Assembly: GCF_007692705.1 (NCBI RefSeq)
Contig: NZ_REBN01000143.1
Span: 1 to 52,677 of the forward strand
Source: Mongoliibacter sp.
Lineage (GTDB): Bacteria; Bacteroidota; Bacteroidia; Cytophagales; Cyclobacteriaceae
Length of the DNA stretch: 52,677 nt
Reading direction: 5' to 3'
Shown here: piece by piece, positions 8,746-17,435 of the stretch
Numbering within the stretch: position 1 is the stretch's first letter
Layout of the letters: every line of letters begins with the position of its first letter
Made by a program: the position numbers and the translations under genes
The notes under the pieces: generated by a model
Told to the model about the DNA's origin: nothing
Databases searched by the model: none
The model's input: only the letters and a program-made list of their open reading frames with translations

Positions 8746-10251
8746 ATGAAAAAATTATTACTTATCGCGCTTGTTTTATTGGCAAATACCGCTTTTGCCC
8801 AAGAACCTGCTATCGGCACAAGAGATCCGAATGCACACAAGAATACAGATCGGTTAGCCATCTTGGATACCATTAGCTTACCTTTTGAGCTATCGGATGA
8901 TAAAAAACTCTCCCGAGAGGATATCCTGAACAAAAAAGAAGGTTTTTTCATTACGGGATTGCCAAGATTTGAGTTTGACCCGATCAGAGGTTTTGGGGTT
9001 GGAGGAAATGTCTTTTTCTTCCAAAACAAAACCAAAGAAGATCCCTTTTTTTACTATACCCCATACAGATACAGCATCAATACCGAGTTTTTCATTTTTG
9101 AAAATGGGCGGATAAGAGCTGCAGTCAACCTGGATGTACCCTATATCTTCAATTCCAAGTGGAGGTTGCGGGCTGATGCGGTGGTCTGGGAAGATCCAAA
9201 TGCCCAGTATTGGGGTATTGGAAGAGAATCCTTGGATAGGCTGACCTTCCAGGATAAATCTGTGGGTGCTGAAGGTGGTGTGCGACAGTTCAACAGGGTA
9301 AATGACTATGAAGACAACCTCAAAATTGCCGTACCCGGTAATGGAGGAAGGTTACAGACAGATACCCACTACAATCAGTTTATTCAAAGAGAATTGCTAT
9401 TCAATGCATTGGGAGAAAGGGTAGAAATGGGAGGAAAGCTCAGGTTAATGTTTGGGTATGAGGCATTATTTACTTCTTTTGAAGACTATACAGGACTAGT
9501 AGCAGAAGAAGCATTTTTAGCAGATGGAACAGAAGTGGAAGCTGTACAGCGGCAGACTTTGGTCAACCGACAAATCAATGACGGTACTTGGGATAGGTTC
9601 AACCTTTCTGGATTCTCAGATGGATTCAAGTTCACTTCAATGCTTGCTGCAGCATTGATTTATGACACGCGTGATTTGGAGCCGGACCCATCCAAAGGGG
9701 TTTTCTTACAGTATTCGCATGAGTATTCAGCACCTTGGTTGGGATCTGATTTCAACTTCAACAAGTTTATGGTTCAGGGCCAGTTTATCCATACGCTTCA
9801 CAGGTGGAAAGACAATAGAAACAGAATCACATTCGCTGGCTTGGCAGCCTTTGGGCATATTTTTGGACCAAATATCAACTTTATAGAAATGTGGGATTTG
9901 TCTTCACAAGCTGAAGCAGGAGGGATCTTGGTCCTTGGTGGAGGTCGTTCGCTAAGAGGTTATAGGGAAGCAAGATTTATGGCTCCAACGGTAGGTTTGG
10001 TGAATTTAGAGATGCGAGCGCGACTGCATGATTTCAATGCCTTCAATCAGCATTTTGCACTCGGCCTGACTCCATTCTATGACTTTGGTACCGTATGGGA
10101 AGGATTGACCGATGTGCAGTTCAATAATTTCAGAGGTGCACCAGGGATGGGTGGCCGAATTGCATGGAACCAATCCACCATCTTGAGATTGGATTATGCA
10201 CAAAGCAGAGAAGGCGGGCAGTTTTTCTTTGGATTTGGACATATATTCTAA
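8746..10251 (+). CDS. Omp85/BamA-TamA-like outer-membrane barrel protein
   Basis: A 501-residue protein with a signal peptide (MKKLLLIALVLLANTAFAQ, residues 1-19). There are no POTRA-like repeats of the length seen in BamA, only about 60 residues before the barrel begins. The barrel region has alternating aromatic strands, a GGGRSLRGYREARF segment (about residues 395-408) matching the conserved RGYR/VRGF loop of the Omp85 superfamily, and a C-terminal strand ending FFFGFGHIF with terminal Phe, the usual BAM recognition signal. This fits the 'BamA/TamA family outer membrane protein' (surface antigen D15) group of Bacteroidota. Its substrate is unknown. It ends just before a strong intrinsic terminator. 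Confidence 0.85.
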   Translation: MKKLLLIALVLLANTAFAQEPAIGTRDPNAHKNTDRLAILDTISLPFELSDDKKLSREDILNKKEGFFITGLPRFEFDPIRGFGVGGNVFFFQNKTKEDPFFYYTPYRYSINTEFFIFENGRIRAAVNLDVPYIFNSKWRLRADAVVWEDPNAQYWGIGRESLDRLTFQDKSVGAEGGVRQFNRVNDYEDNLKIAVPGNGGRLQTDTHYNQFIQRELLFNALGERVEMGGKLRLMFGYEALFTSFEDYTGLVAEEAFLADGTEVEAVQRQTLVNRQINDGTWDRFNLSGFSDGFKFTSMLAAALIYDTRDLEPDPSKGVFLQYSHEYSAPWLGSDFNFNKFMVQGQFIHTLHRWKDNRNRITFAGLAAFGHIFGPNINFIEMWDLSSQAEAGGILVLGGGRSLRGYREARFMAPTVGLVNLEMRARLHDFNAFNQHFALGLTPFYDFGTVWEGLTDVQFNNFRGAPGMGGRIAWNQSTILRLDYAQSREGGQFFFGFGHIF

Positions 10252-10283
10252 GTCTATTTAAAAAGAATTTTGAGCCCTAATTC

Positions 10284-10329
10284 AAAACAGCTACTTTGTA
10301 ATGACATCCATCAAAGTAGCTGTTTTTTT
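10284..10329 (+). terminator. Intrinsic terminator after the Omp85-like gene
   Basis: A perfect 15-bp stem (left arm 10284-10298, right arm 10312-10326; AAAACAGCTACTTTG and its complement) with a 13-nt loop, followed by a T-run to 10328. It stops one base before the ATG of the next gene, an unusually tight arrangement. Confidence 0.9.
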
Positions 10330-11244
10330 ATGTCAAAGGTATTAGGAAGGCTTTTCTTGTTGACACTATTACTCAATTTTTCCTGCATTGGAAAAAAAGT
10401 AATTACTTCTCCCACAGCCTTTCAGGGAGAGTGCTTACAAGGTTTAGATTTTGAACGTTCTGAAGATGGTTTTTTAGCTGACTCACTAAAAGTTGGAGAA
10501 AGACTAAAAGAAAATTTTGACGAGAAAATCATTGATTTGGCAATTGCTATGAATGCCGTGCCTGAAATGGAAAGTTACTTGGATGAGGATTTGGATAGAC
10601 TTGATAAGCTTGAGCTCAAAACCAGAATTTTTGGTAAGATCATGAAGATGGATATAGAACTTCATTCTTTGATGTCCGCCATTGACTGCGAGGAGGAAAA
10701 GGCAGAACAAATCGCTTCATTTTTGGAAAAAGAATTGAGAAAAAAGGAAAGAAACCTGACGGTGGCGGCCATTATTACCGGTGCTGTGGTAGGTGTCGGA
10801 ACAGGTCTTATTTTGGCTGCTGACAACTCCCGAAGTGACTGGCCAGAATATATAGGTATCGCAGGGGGTTTGACAGAAGTTTTTTTGGGTATTTCTATTC
10901 TAAGACTGGATAGACGTGTATCCATCAATCATCCTAAAAACATTTTGAGGGATGTTTATTTGTCAGAAATGAGACCTGCTTATTTTCCACCAGCTACTTG
11001 GTACTATTTCAACAGTAAAAATAACAGTAAGGAAGGCGTTTCTTTAAAAGATCAACTATTGGAAAGATGGGAGACTTACAATATGAATGGGGATGGAATG
11101 ACTGCATTGCTTTCTGATGGTGGAGAGTACTCTCCAGAGCTTTTAAAAAACAGGTCAGAGATGCTCGATCAGCTGGAGTCACAGATTGCCCTTATTAGTA
11201 AGGATTTGCTTTATTTTTTGAATCAAATAGAGAGGTTCTATTAA
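10330..11244 (+). CDS. Hypothetical lipoprotein with a hydrophobic hairpin
   Basis: A 304-residue protein of no recognised family. The ATG at 10330 starts a lipoprotein signal (MSKVLGRLFLLTLLLNFSC, Cys at residue 19); a longer frame from a TTG at 10270 would begin inside the terminator and was rejected. The mature part is mainly charged helix, with two hydrophobic Gly/Ala-rich stretches in the middle (AAIITGAVVGVGTGLILAA and YIGIAGGLTEVFLGISIL), probably a membrane hairpin, then a mixed C-terminal half. A terminator hairpin ends right at the start codon, so transcription of this gene needs either read-through or a promoter inside the hairpin region. The ribosome site is not obvious. Confidence 0.7.
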   Translation: MSKVLGRLFLLTLLLNFSCIGKKVITSPTAFQGECLQGLDFERSEDGFLADSLKVGERLKENFDEKIIDLAIAMNAVPEMESYLDEDLDRLDKLELKTRIFGKIMKMDIELHSLMSAIDCEEEKAEQIASFLEKELRKKERNLTVAAIITGAVVGVGTGLILAADNSRSDWPEYIGIAGGLTEVFLGISILRLDRRVSINHPKNILRDVYLSEMRPAYFPPATWYYFNSKNNSKEGVSLKDQLLERWETYNMNGDGMTALLSDGGEYSPELLKNRSEMLDQLESQIALISKDLLYFLNQIERFY

Positions 11245-11469
11245 AACCCACAAACAAGTGTTTAACTTTTGGATTTATTCTATGTTTTCCCATGTAAAAC
11301 TATGGGTGTAATCTAATTTTTTAGCTTTGATGCCAAACATCAGCTAAACAAGGGTTTTATACAAATTTGAGATCCATTTGAAGAAGGAAGGTCAAAAATA
11401 ATGGATATCAAACTTCAGTATATCAACCTTGGGGCAAAAAATTCATTTTCATTTTTAAAAATATCACAA

Positions 11470-12246
11470 TTATAATTCACTCTGATAGGGGACAATTTGG
11501 AGCAATTGACGGGCCGCCTCAATCATTTCTTCCTCCCTCTTTTCTTTGTTTATTTCTATCCAAGGAGCATATTTGGTGTTAGTCTGGATCATTGCTTTTT
11601 CTTTATAATCCTTATAATCTGCCCATAATTCTTTCGATGTCTCATCAAAAGGGGTCATTTTCCACTTGGTTAAGGGATCTGATTTCACTTCTTCCAACCT
11701 CCTTGCCTGTTCTTTTCTACTGATGTTGAAATAAAACTTAATCAATGTAATGCGAGAATCTGTAAGCATTTTTTCAAATGCATTTACCTGCTCCATAAAT
11801 AGCTCATATTCCTTTTGGGTACAAAGGCCATGTACCGGCTCAATAATGGCCCGGTTGTACCAACTTCGATCCCAAAACACCATTTCTCCTTCCTGAGGCA
11901 ACTTTTCCACAAATTTCTTGAAATACCACTCTCCATTAGTTTTTTGGGAAAGGTGTGGAAGGTTAACCTCCACCCGGTAATGCCTGGGATTATTATGAGA
12001 AAGAATTTTACGGATGATACCAGATTTTTCTGAAGGGTCACCTCCATGAAAAAGTACCATTACCTTTTTATCATTGGCAATTATCCAAAGTTGCATTTTT
12101 ACCAATTCCGCTTGAATTTCTCTTAAGACAATTTCATATTTTGCCGCAAGTAGGGCTCTTTTGAGGTCAATCTTTTTTCTTGACAATAAATGCTTAAGGC
12201 CTATTTTAGAATTCAGGATTTTCAGATCCTCTTTGCTTAGCTCCAT
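11470..12246 (-). CDS. PPK2-family protein with degenerate Walker A
   Basis: A 258-residue paralogue of the PPK2 gene immediately upstream. The Walker B/active-site segment VFWDRSWYNRA (D126, R127) and downstream elements (GLCTQKEY, KFYFNISRKEQARR, PLTKWKMTPFD) are kept. The phosphate-binding loop, however, reads HGGDPSEKSG (residues 67-76) where active PPK2 enzymes have EGRDAAGKGG: the loop Arg and two Gly are lost while K74 remains. PPK2 enzymes move phosphate between polyphosphate and nucleotides. With this loop, the protein may be inactive, have altered specificity or serve as a regulatory partner. It starts one nucleotide after the upstream paralogue stops, so the two are cotranscribed and may form a heteromer. 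Confidence 0.85.
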   Translation of the reverse strand: MELSKEDLKILNSKIGLKHLLSRKKIDLKRALLAAKYEIVLREIQAELVKMQLWIIANDKKVMVLFHGGDPSEKSGIIRKILSHNNPRHYRVEVNLPHLSQKTNGEWYFKKFVEKLPQEGEMVFWDRSWYNRAIIEPVHGLCTQKEYELFMEQVNAFEKMLTDSRITLIKFYFNISRKEQARRLEEVKSDPLTKWKMTPFDETSKELWADYKDYKEKAMIQTNTKYAPWIEINKEKREEEMIEAARQLLQIVPYQSEL

Positions 12247-12247
12247 A

Positions 12248-13093
12248 TCACAAGTTTAGGCTTTTGGATTTTCGAAAATAATTAAATACAACATTGGGGT
12301 CTGTCAGAAGGTCAGCCCCTGTTTTGCCTTTGTCTTCATAATCAAACTGCGCCAAGACATACCGGAGACTTTCCAACCTTGCAGTGTGTTTATTATTCGT
12401 ATTGACAATGACCCAAGGGCAAAAAGCAGTGTGGGAGTTGGCAAACATCTTTTCTTTGTACTGGGTGTTCTCATCCCACATATCCTGTGCTTTCATATCT
12501 ACAGGGCTAAACTTCCACGCTTTCAGGGGGTTATTTTTACGGTCATCAAAGCGCTTTTTTTGTTCCTCCTTACTGATATCAAACCAAAACTTGATGATTT
12601 TTATCCCGTCTTCATGAAGCATATGTTCGAAGTGGGTGACCTGAGCCATAAAAGTTTGGTATTGTTCCCGAGTACAAAATCCCATTACAGGCTCTACCAC
12701 AGCTCTATTGTACCAACTCCTATCAAAAAACTTTATCTCACCTCGATTAGGCAACACTTCTATATATCTTTGAAAATACCATTGACCTCTTTCGATATCT
12801 GTGGGTTTGGTCAAGGCCACTACACCGGAAGTATGTGGGTTGAGGTGTTCTACAAATCTCTTAATAGAACCACCTTTACCTGCAGCGTCCCTACCTTCAA
12901 AGAGGATAGCAATTCTTAGGTTGTTTTTTTCTACATGCTGTTGCAGAAAAGCAAGTTCGGTCTGTAAAAGCAATAATTCTTCTTCATACTGAGTACGCCG
13001 AAGAATATTTTTAAGCTTCAAACCCTTGCTTTTTGATATTTCAACCAGCTCTTTTCTCGTTTCCGACTGGATAAGGTCTTCTTTTGTTAACAT
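12248..13093 (-). CDS. Polyphosphate kinase 2 (PPK2) family enzyme
   Basis: A 281-residue cytoplasmic P-loop kinase that uses polyphosphate to phosphorylate nucleotides (or the reverse). Walker A is intact: EGRDAAGKGGS (residues 66-76, K73). Walker B is KFFDRSWYNRA (D124, R125), and the lid module RFDDRKNNPLKAWKFSPVD follows at about 205-225. The size fits the short single-domain PPK2 group. Whether it prefers NDP or NMP acceptors cannot be decided by eye. It is the first gene of a two-gene unit with a divergent paralogue. The ATG at 13093 is followed directly by conserved-looking helix, and no better start exists. Confidence 0.93.
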   Translation of the reverse strand: MLTKEDLIQSETRKELVEISKSKGLKLKNILRRTQYEEELLLLQTELAFLQQHVEKNNLRIAILFEGRDAAGKGGSIKRFVEHLNPHTSGVVALTKPTDIERGQWYFQRYIEVLPNRGEIKFFDRSWYNRAVVEPVMGFCTREQYQTFMAQVTHFEHMLHEDGIKIIKFWFDISKEEQKKRFDDRKNNPLKAWKFSPVDMKAQDMWDENTQYKEKMFANSHTAFCPWVIVNTNNKHTARLESLRYVLAQFDYEDKGKTGADLLTDPNVVFNYFRKSKSLNL

Positions 13094-13183
13094 AAATCAG
13101 GTTCTTGCAAGAAATACTAAACAATTCTTTTAAGTTACAAAAAATAGCAAGAACAATCTTGAAAGCTATATCTAAAAGCGACC

Positions 13184-13873
13184 TTAATTCTCTTCCAATA
13201 TCCTCACCTTGCCAGTTTCCATGTTATAAATAGCACCTACAACTTTTAATTTTTTTTGTTCGATCAAATCATTTACGAGAGGAAGATTTTCTTTAAGCGC
13301 ATGCACTCCGTGAAGTACATTGGCTTCAATCGCTTTTTCGTAAAAATCAGGAATGTCTCTTGGCAAAGCTTGCTCCTCTTCCTCTGAGCTTATAAAATCA
13401 ATAATTTTTTGAATGTATTCAGAATAATGATGGGAATGGTCGTGATCATGATCCACAAAGGCTCCAATTGCCCCACACTTGGTATGGCCTAAGATGATCA
13501 CTAAGGGCACTTCTAAATGTTCAATGGCATATTCTAGGCTACCAATTTCATAGTCCCCAACTATATTGCCTGCGTTTCTGATGACAAATAAGTCACCCAA
13601 GCCTTGGTCAAAAACCAACTCCGGTGGAACCCTCGAATCCGAGCAGCTGACTATCGCCGCTACGGGGTGTTGACCTACTGATAATTCTCTGAGCCTTTCC
13701 AAGGTTTGGTCGGGATGGAGAGGGTGGTCGTCAGCAAATCGCTCATTTCCTTTTAAAAGGACCTCCAATAAGTTCTCTTTTGGAATAGTTTCCAGATGTT
13801 GATCTGCTGATTTGGGTTGACAAGAGATCAACCCTAAAACAGCAAGTACTACGTACATGCTAAATCGTGCCAT
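13184..13873 (-). CDS. Beta-carbonic anhydrase, lipoprotein form
   Basis: A 229-residue zinc enzyme hydrating CO2 to bicarbonate. The beta-class ligands are present: CSDSR (C77, D79, R81), H130 and C133 in ILGHTKCGA. The N-terminus is a lipoprotein signal with LISC (Cys at residue 18), so the enzyme is probably anchored in the periplasm rather than being cytosolic like most beta-class enzymes. Just after the zinc motif there is a His/Asp-rich insert (DHDHDHSHHY, 141-150) that could bind zinc or other divalent metals. The start at 13873 gives a short basic leader; M6 is an alternative. It is transcribed alone, with 90 nt separating it from the PPK2 pair downstream. Confidence 0.9.
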   Translation of the reverse strand: MARFSMYVVLAVLGLISCQPKSADQHLETIPKENLLEVLLKGNERFADDHPLHPDQTLERLRELSVGQHPVAAIVSCSDSRVPPELVFDQGLGDLFVIRNAGNIVGDYEIGSLEYAIEHLEVPLVIILGHTKCGAIGAFVDHDHDHSHHYSEYIQKIIDFISSEEEEQALPRDIPDFYEKAIEANVLHGVHALKENLPLVNDLIEQKKLKVVGAIYNMETGKVRILEEN

Positions 13874-14021
13874 TTTTCGGAAATTGATTCAGCAAATCTC
13901 CACTTTCGATAAGGGAAAAAGTGTGCTACAAGTCACTCAAGTAATCTAATTTGTCCTTATGTGCTGTTTTATTCAAATCAAATTCAACTACTCCTGGCAA
14001 AGAGGATAATCAAAATATTAA

Positions 14022-14056
14022 AAAAGCCAACCTAGCTGTGAACTGGATTGGCTTTT
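14022..14056 (-). terminator. Intrinsic terminator of the small secreted protein gene
   Basis: Inverted repeat AAAAGCCAA (14022-14030) with TTGGCTTTT (14048-14056), extended by a CC/GG pair. Read on the minus strand it ends in a U-rich run, 20 nt beyond the stop at 14077. The plus-strand side is also T-rich, so it may work in both directions. Confidence 0.75.
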
Positions 14057-14076
14057 GTTTTTTTAAATGAAATAAT

Positions 14077-14442
14077 TCACCCTTTCACCCTTTTTCCTTT
14101 GACAGGAAATTGATCTACTAAGAATCCGGATACCTTGTCATCCTCTGAAGGCTTCAAACTCATATACAGGTCATATCCTTCAGCGAAAAAATACATGATA
14201 ATGGTATTTTCCTGTTCACTGATATTGGTAATTGGAGTTTCCTGATCTGAACCTGCCGGATTAAACTTTGCCTTAAGCTTCCCGTCCATTCTCTCAATGG
14301 TCAAGATAACATTGACATTTCCTTGTGGGGTGTCTTCAATCATCACATCCCAGGTGCCGATCATCGCATCATTGTCTTGGGCCATTAAAGCAGAGAAAGC
14401 ACAAAACATGAATGCGGTAAGTAAGAATAAGGTTCTTTTCAT
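14077..14442 (-). CDS. Small secreted protein of unknown function
   Basis: A 121-residue protein with a clear signal peptide (MKRTLFLLTAFMFCAFSALMAQ, 22 residues). The mature part of about 100 residues begins with GTWDVMIEDTPQGNVNVILTIER and continues with KLKAKFNPAGSD and INNISEQ-like beta strands, a pattern typical of small lipocalin-like or lipid/ligand-binding beta-barrels found in Bacteroidota ('GTWxxxxxTPxGxxxxxL'). No active-site motif is visible. It stands alone between a terminator and the propionyl-CoA synthetase gene upstream, which ends 94 nt before its start. Confidence 0.75.
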   Translation of the reverse strand: MKRTLFLLTAFMFCAFSALMAQDNDAMIGTWDVMIEDTPQGNVNVILTIERMDGKLKAKFNPAGSDQETPITNISEQENTIIMYFFAEGYDLYMSLKPSEDDKVSGFLVDQFPVKGKRVKG

Positions 14443-14536
14443 TGGTTTATAATATTATTATGGGTTAATAAAATTTTATTTAAGTTAGGAAAATATAGTT
14501 ATGGATAATCATATTTCTGAAAATTAAAAATGTTGA

Positions 14537-16441
14537 TTAACCGTCGTCAAATTCACTCCCTATCTTATTTTCTCTCAATACCTCTCGTATCTCATCCAGA
14601 ATTTTTGGATCATCTATAGTAGAGGGGATTTCGAAATGAACACCATCTGCAATATTCCTGATGATTTTTCTTAAAATCTTTCCCGACCTTGTCTTAGGCA
14701 GTCGTTTGACAAGAATCGCAGACTTGAAATAAGCAACAGCTCCAATCTTGTCCCTTACACTTTGAATCAGTTGTTTTTCTATTTCTGCTTGAGAAATATC
14801 TTTCCCATCTTTTAAAACAACCAAAGCTACTGGCCTTTGTCCTCTCAATTTGTCGGCTATTCCCACTACGGCACATTCTGCTACAGCAGGATCTGCAGCT
14901 ACAATCTCTTCCATTTCACCTGTAGATAAGCGATGACCACTGACATTGATGACATCATCCACCCTACCCATGATATAAAAATAATTTTCTTCATCCTTAT
15001 ATCCCCCGTCTCCAGTCAAATAATAACCTTCAAAACGGGATAGATAAGATTTTTGAAATCTTTCATCATCCTTCCAAAGACTAGGCAAACAGCCTGGACC
15101 AAGGGGTAATTTGATAACGACATAACCTTCTTGATGGGTATCCAATATCTGTCCATCCTCGCCCATGATCTGAATATCATAACCAGGAACTGGCGTTGAT
15201 GAAGAACCAGGCTTAACAGTTTTTAATCCCAGCCCAGCCATATTGGCGAGCATGGGTGAACCAGATTCTGTTTGCCACCAATGGTCAATGACTGGTACTT
15301 GAAGTAGGTCTTTGACCCACTCGTAGGTCGATGGATCGCATCGCTCTCCAGCAAGGAACAGGTATTTTAAGGATGATAGATCGTAATTGGCAAACAGTTT
15401 TCCTTCACTGTCTTCTTTCTTGATCGCCCGGATAGCCGTCGGTGCGGTAAAAAATGTTTTGACCCGATGCTGTTCAATGATTCTCCAAAAAGTACCGGCA
15501 TCAGGAGTCCGAATGGGTTTACCTTCAAACAAAATTGTGGTACAGCCACTGATCAAAGGCGCATAGACAATGTAAGAATGTCCTACGGCCCAACCTATAT
15601 CTGATGCTGCCCAAAAAACCTCCCCGGCATGCGTGTCATAAACGCTCGTTAAACTGTATTTCATGGCTACTGCATGACCTCCATTATCCCGAATGATACC
15701 CTTCGGCTTACCTGTAGTTCCAGAAGTATAAAGCAAGTAAAGAGGATCATGGGCATCCACTGGTACGTAGGAGTGTGGTTCAACTGATAATAAGGCTTGA
15801 TTCCAATCAATTTCCTTTTCTGACTCCAACTCTGCCAGTTTCATGGGCCTTTGCAACACAATATGGAAATCAGGTTCAAACTCCGCCTCCATTAAGGCTG
15901 CATCAATAAGAGGTTTGTATGGTATTACCCTATCAAATTCGATTCCGCAGGATGCTGAAAGAATTAGCTTTGGCTTGGCATCGTCTATCCGTATGGCCAA
16001 TTCATGTGCTGCAAATCCGCCGAAGACAACAGAGTGAATCGCTCCTAGTCTAGCACAAGCCAGCATGGCAATCACTGCCTCAGGAATCATGGGCATATAA
16101 ATGATGACAGTATCGCCTTTTGTTACACCCTTTGAAGCCAATAAACCAGCAAAAAGGGCAACCTTATTTTTGAGCTCCTGATAGGTGAATTTTTGGATGG
16201 TGTTGGTGACAGGGGAATCGTAAATTAAAGCTATTTGTTCCGCTCTCCCATTTTCAACATGATAATCCAAGCATAGGTAAGATGTATTCAACTTTCCTCC
16301 TTCAAACCAGCGGTAAAAACCATTTTCATTTTTGGAAAGAATTTTTTCAGGAAAAGTGAACCAAGTAATGTCCTTGGCTTTTTGTTCCCAAAATATCTCG
16401 GGCTTTTCTATTGAGGTTTGAAACTCGTTTTTATAGGTCAT
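14537..16441 (-). CDS. Propionate-CoA ligase (AMP-forming), PrpE/ACSS3-like
   Basis: A 634-residue acyl-adenylate-forming enzyme that activates short-chain acids, probably propionate, to the CoA thioester. It has the N-terminal acetyl-CoA synthetase extension (FWEQKAKDITWF), the P-loop-like YTSGTTGKPKGI (about residues 239-250), the adenylation core YLTGDGGYKDEENYFYIMGRVDDVINVSGHRLSTGEMEE and the C-terminal PKTRSGKILRK, whose Lys is the residue needed for adenylation and is commonly acetylated. The segment SCGIEFDRVIPYKPLIDAA is of the PrpE/ACSS3 type rather than the Acs type, which is why propionate is preferred; acetate remains possible. It is a single gene. Two closely packed pyrimidine-rich stretches lie upstream, and no operator is evident. 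Confidence 0.88.
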   Translation of the reverse strand: MTYKNEFQTSIEKPEIFWEQKAKDITWFTFPEKILSKNENGFYRWFEGGKLNTSYLCLDYHVENGRAEQIALIYDSPVTNTIQKFTYQELKNKVALFAGLLASKGVTKGDTVIIYMPMIPEAVIAMLACARLGAIHSVVFGGFAAHELAIRIDDAKPKLILSASCGIEFDRVIPYKPLIDAALMEAEFEPDFHIVLQRPMKLAELESEKEIDWNQALLSVEPHSYVPVDAHDPLYLLYTSGTTGKPKGIIRDNGGHAVAMKYSLTSVYDTHAGEVFWAASDIGWAVGHSYIVYAPLISGCTTILFEGKPIRTPDAGTFWRIIEQHRVKTFFTAPTAIRAIKKEDSEGKLFANYDLSSLKYLFLAGERCDPSTYEWVKDLLQVPVIDHWWQTESGSPMLANMAGLGLKTVKPGSSSTPVPGYDIQIMGEDGQILDTHQEGYVVIKLPLGPGCLPSLWKDDERFQKSYLSRFEGYYLTGDGGYKDEENYFYIMGRVDDVINVSGHRLSTGEMEEIVAADPAVAECAVVGIADKLRGQRPVALVVLKDGKDISQAEIEKQLIQSVRDKIGAVAYFKSAILVKRLPKTRSGKILRKIIRNIADGVHFEIPSTIDDPKILDEIREVLRENKIGSEFDDG

Positions 16442-16668
16442 TTGGGCAGCGTTTATTATTTTAATTCTCAGAAAAATTTGTCGTAGGGCCTTGACTTTCT
16501 TCTATTAAGATCCATATCCAAATTCTCTTTCAAAATAGAATAAATAGGCTTAATTATCATTTATTTTCCTGCTAAATAGAAATAGAATTCATAAGTCACC
16601 CTTCAATTAACATTGCAATCTTAGCAACGATTTAAAACTCTTTTTGTCCCGGAGGGTTTTTAAAGCCT

Positions 16669-17061
16669 ATGGAACGATATGCAACAATTGACGAATCTGA
16701 TTTTCCAATTATCAGAGTTCGTTTTACGGGTAAAAACAGTACAGATCAAAACTTTCAAGCATATCTTGATGAAACCAAACACTGCTATCGCTACGAGAAG
16801 AAACTGGCTGTCATTTTTGATGCGTCACTCGCAGTTCTACCTTCTTTTGCACATCAAAAAATGCAGGCTAAATGGCTAAGAGAAAACAAAAAATTGATGC
16901 AAAGCTATTGTGCAGGAACAGCTTACATTATTCCAAGTCTTGCTATTCGTGCGGTGCTAAAAATTATTTTTTCATTACAAAAGCAACCAGTCCCTTACCA
17001 GATCTTTGAAAATGAGCATGAAGCAGAGGCTTGGGTGAAAACATTGGGTCTAGCCAGCTAA
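16669..17061 (+). CDS. STAS/SEC14-like domain protein
   Basis: A 130-residue soluble protein. The pattern FPIIRVRFTGKNSTDQNFQAYLDE, then AVIFDASLAVLPSFAHQKMQAKWLRENKK and AYIIPSLAIRAVLKIIFSLQKQPVPY and finally E-AEAWV, is that of small SpoIIAA-like/STAS-SEC14 proteins of unknown cellular role found in many bacteria. No catalytic residues are visible. A GGAGG-like sequence (CCGGAGGG) lies about 13 nt upstream of the ATG. It is a lone gene, divergent from the propionyl-CoA synthetase with a 227-nt gap between them. Confidence 0.7.
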   Translation: MERYATIDESDFPIIRVRFTGKNSTDQNFQAYLDETKHCYRYEKKLAVIFDASLAVLPSFAHQKMQAKWLRENKKLMQSYCAGTAYIIPSLAIRAVLKIIFSLQKQPVPYQIFENEHEAEAWVKTLGLAS

Positions 17062-17110
17062 TATTATTATGATAAAGAGCGGGTTTTGACAAAAAAGTCT
17101 CCCCTTAAAT

Positions 17111-17290
17111 CTAATCATCCAGACCATCACTTTTGATCTGTTGTCTAATCAGAAGTTTTACGTAATGACGGTTACGGCGTTCCTTTTTGGCATCCGCCCT
17201 TTTGTGATTGCGCTTATCTTTTACTATTCTTTCCAGATCATTTAAATCTTCAATATTCTCTATATCATTCACCGAAGTTCTTTTGGCCAT
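17111..17290 (-). CDS. Small basic protein, 59 residues, unrecognised
   Basis: An ATG-to-TAG frame just under 60 codons. The product begins MAKRTSVNDIENIEDL, continues with NDLERIVKDKRNHKRADAKK and ends in RQQIKSDGLDD. The composition is coherent: an acidic/Asn start, a strongly basic helical centre (KERRNRHYVK) and an amphipathic tail, which suggests a nucleic-acid- or ribosome-binding peptide. There are no rare-codon or low-complexity artefacts. It faces the STAS-like gene convergently (50 nt between stops). The start has no Shine-Dalgarno sequence, as is common in this group. Function is unknown. It could be chance, but an uninterrupted, charge-patterned frame filling an otherwise empty gap favours a real gene. 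Confidence 0.6.
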   Translation of the reverse strand: MAKRTSVNDIENIEDLNDLERIVKDKRNHKRADAKKERRNRHYVKLLIRQQIKSDGLDD

Positions 17291-17435
17291 GAAGCTGTAA
17301 TTTTTACTTGTCCTTTAAACAAGTATTTAACATTTTTCAAAGCCAAATGTTGAAAGTGAAGCCTGTCTTATTTTGACACTGGAATTTAATTATCGTATAT
17401 CTGCTGTTAAGTACGGAATATAGTTTTCCTGACTA

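Noticed and set aside
12386-12919. Plus-strand frame of 177 codons opposite PPK2
   Set aside because: Antisense to an intact PPK2 with clear Walker motifs; composition is that of a shadow frame.
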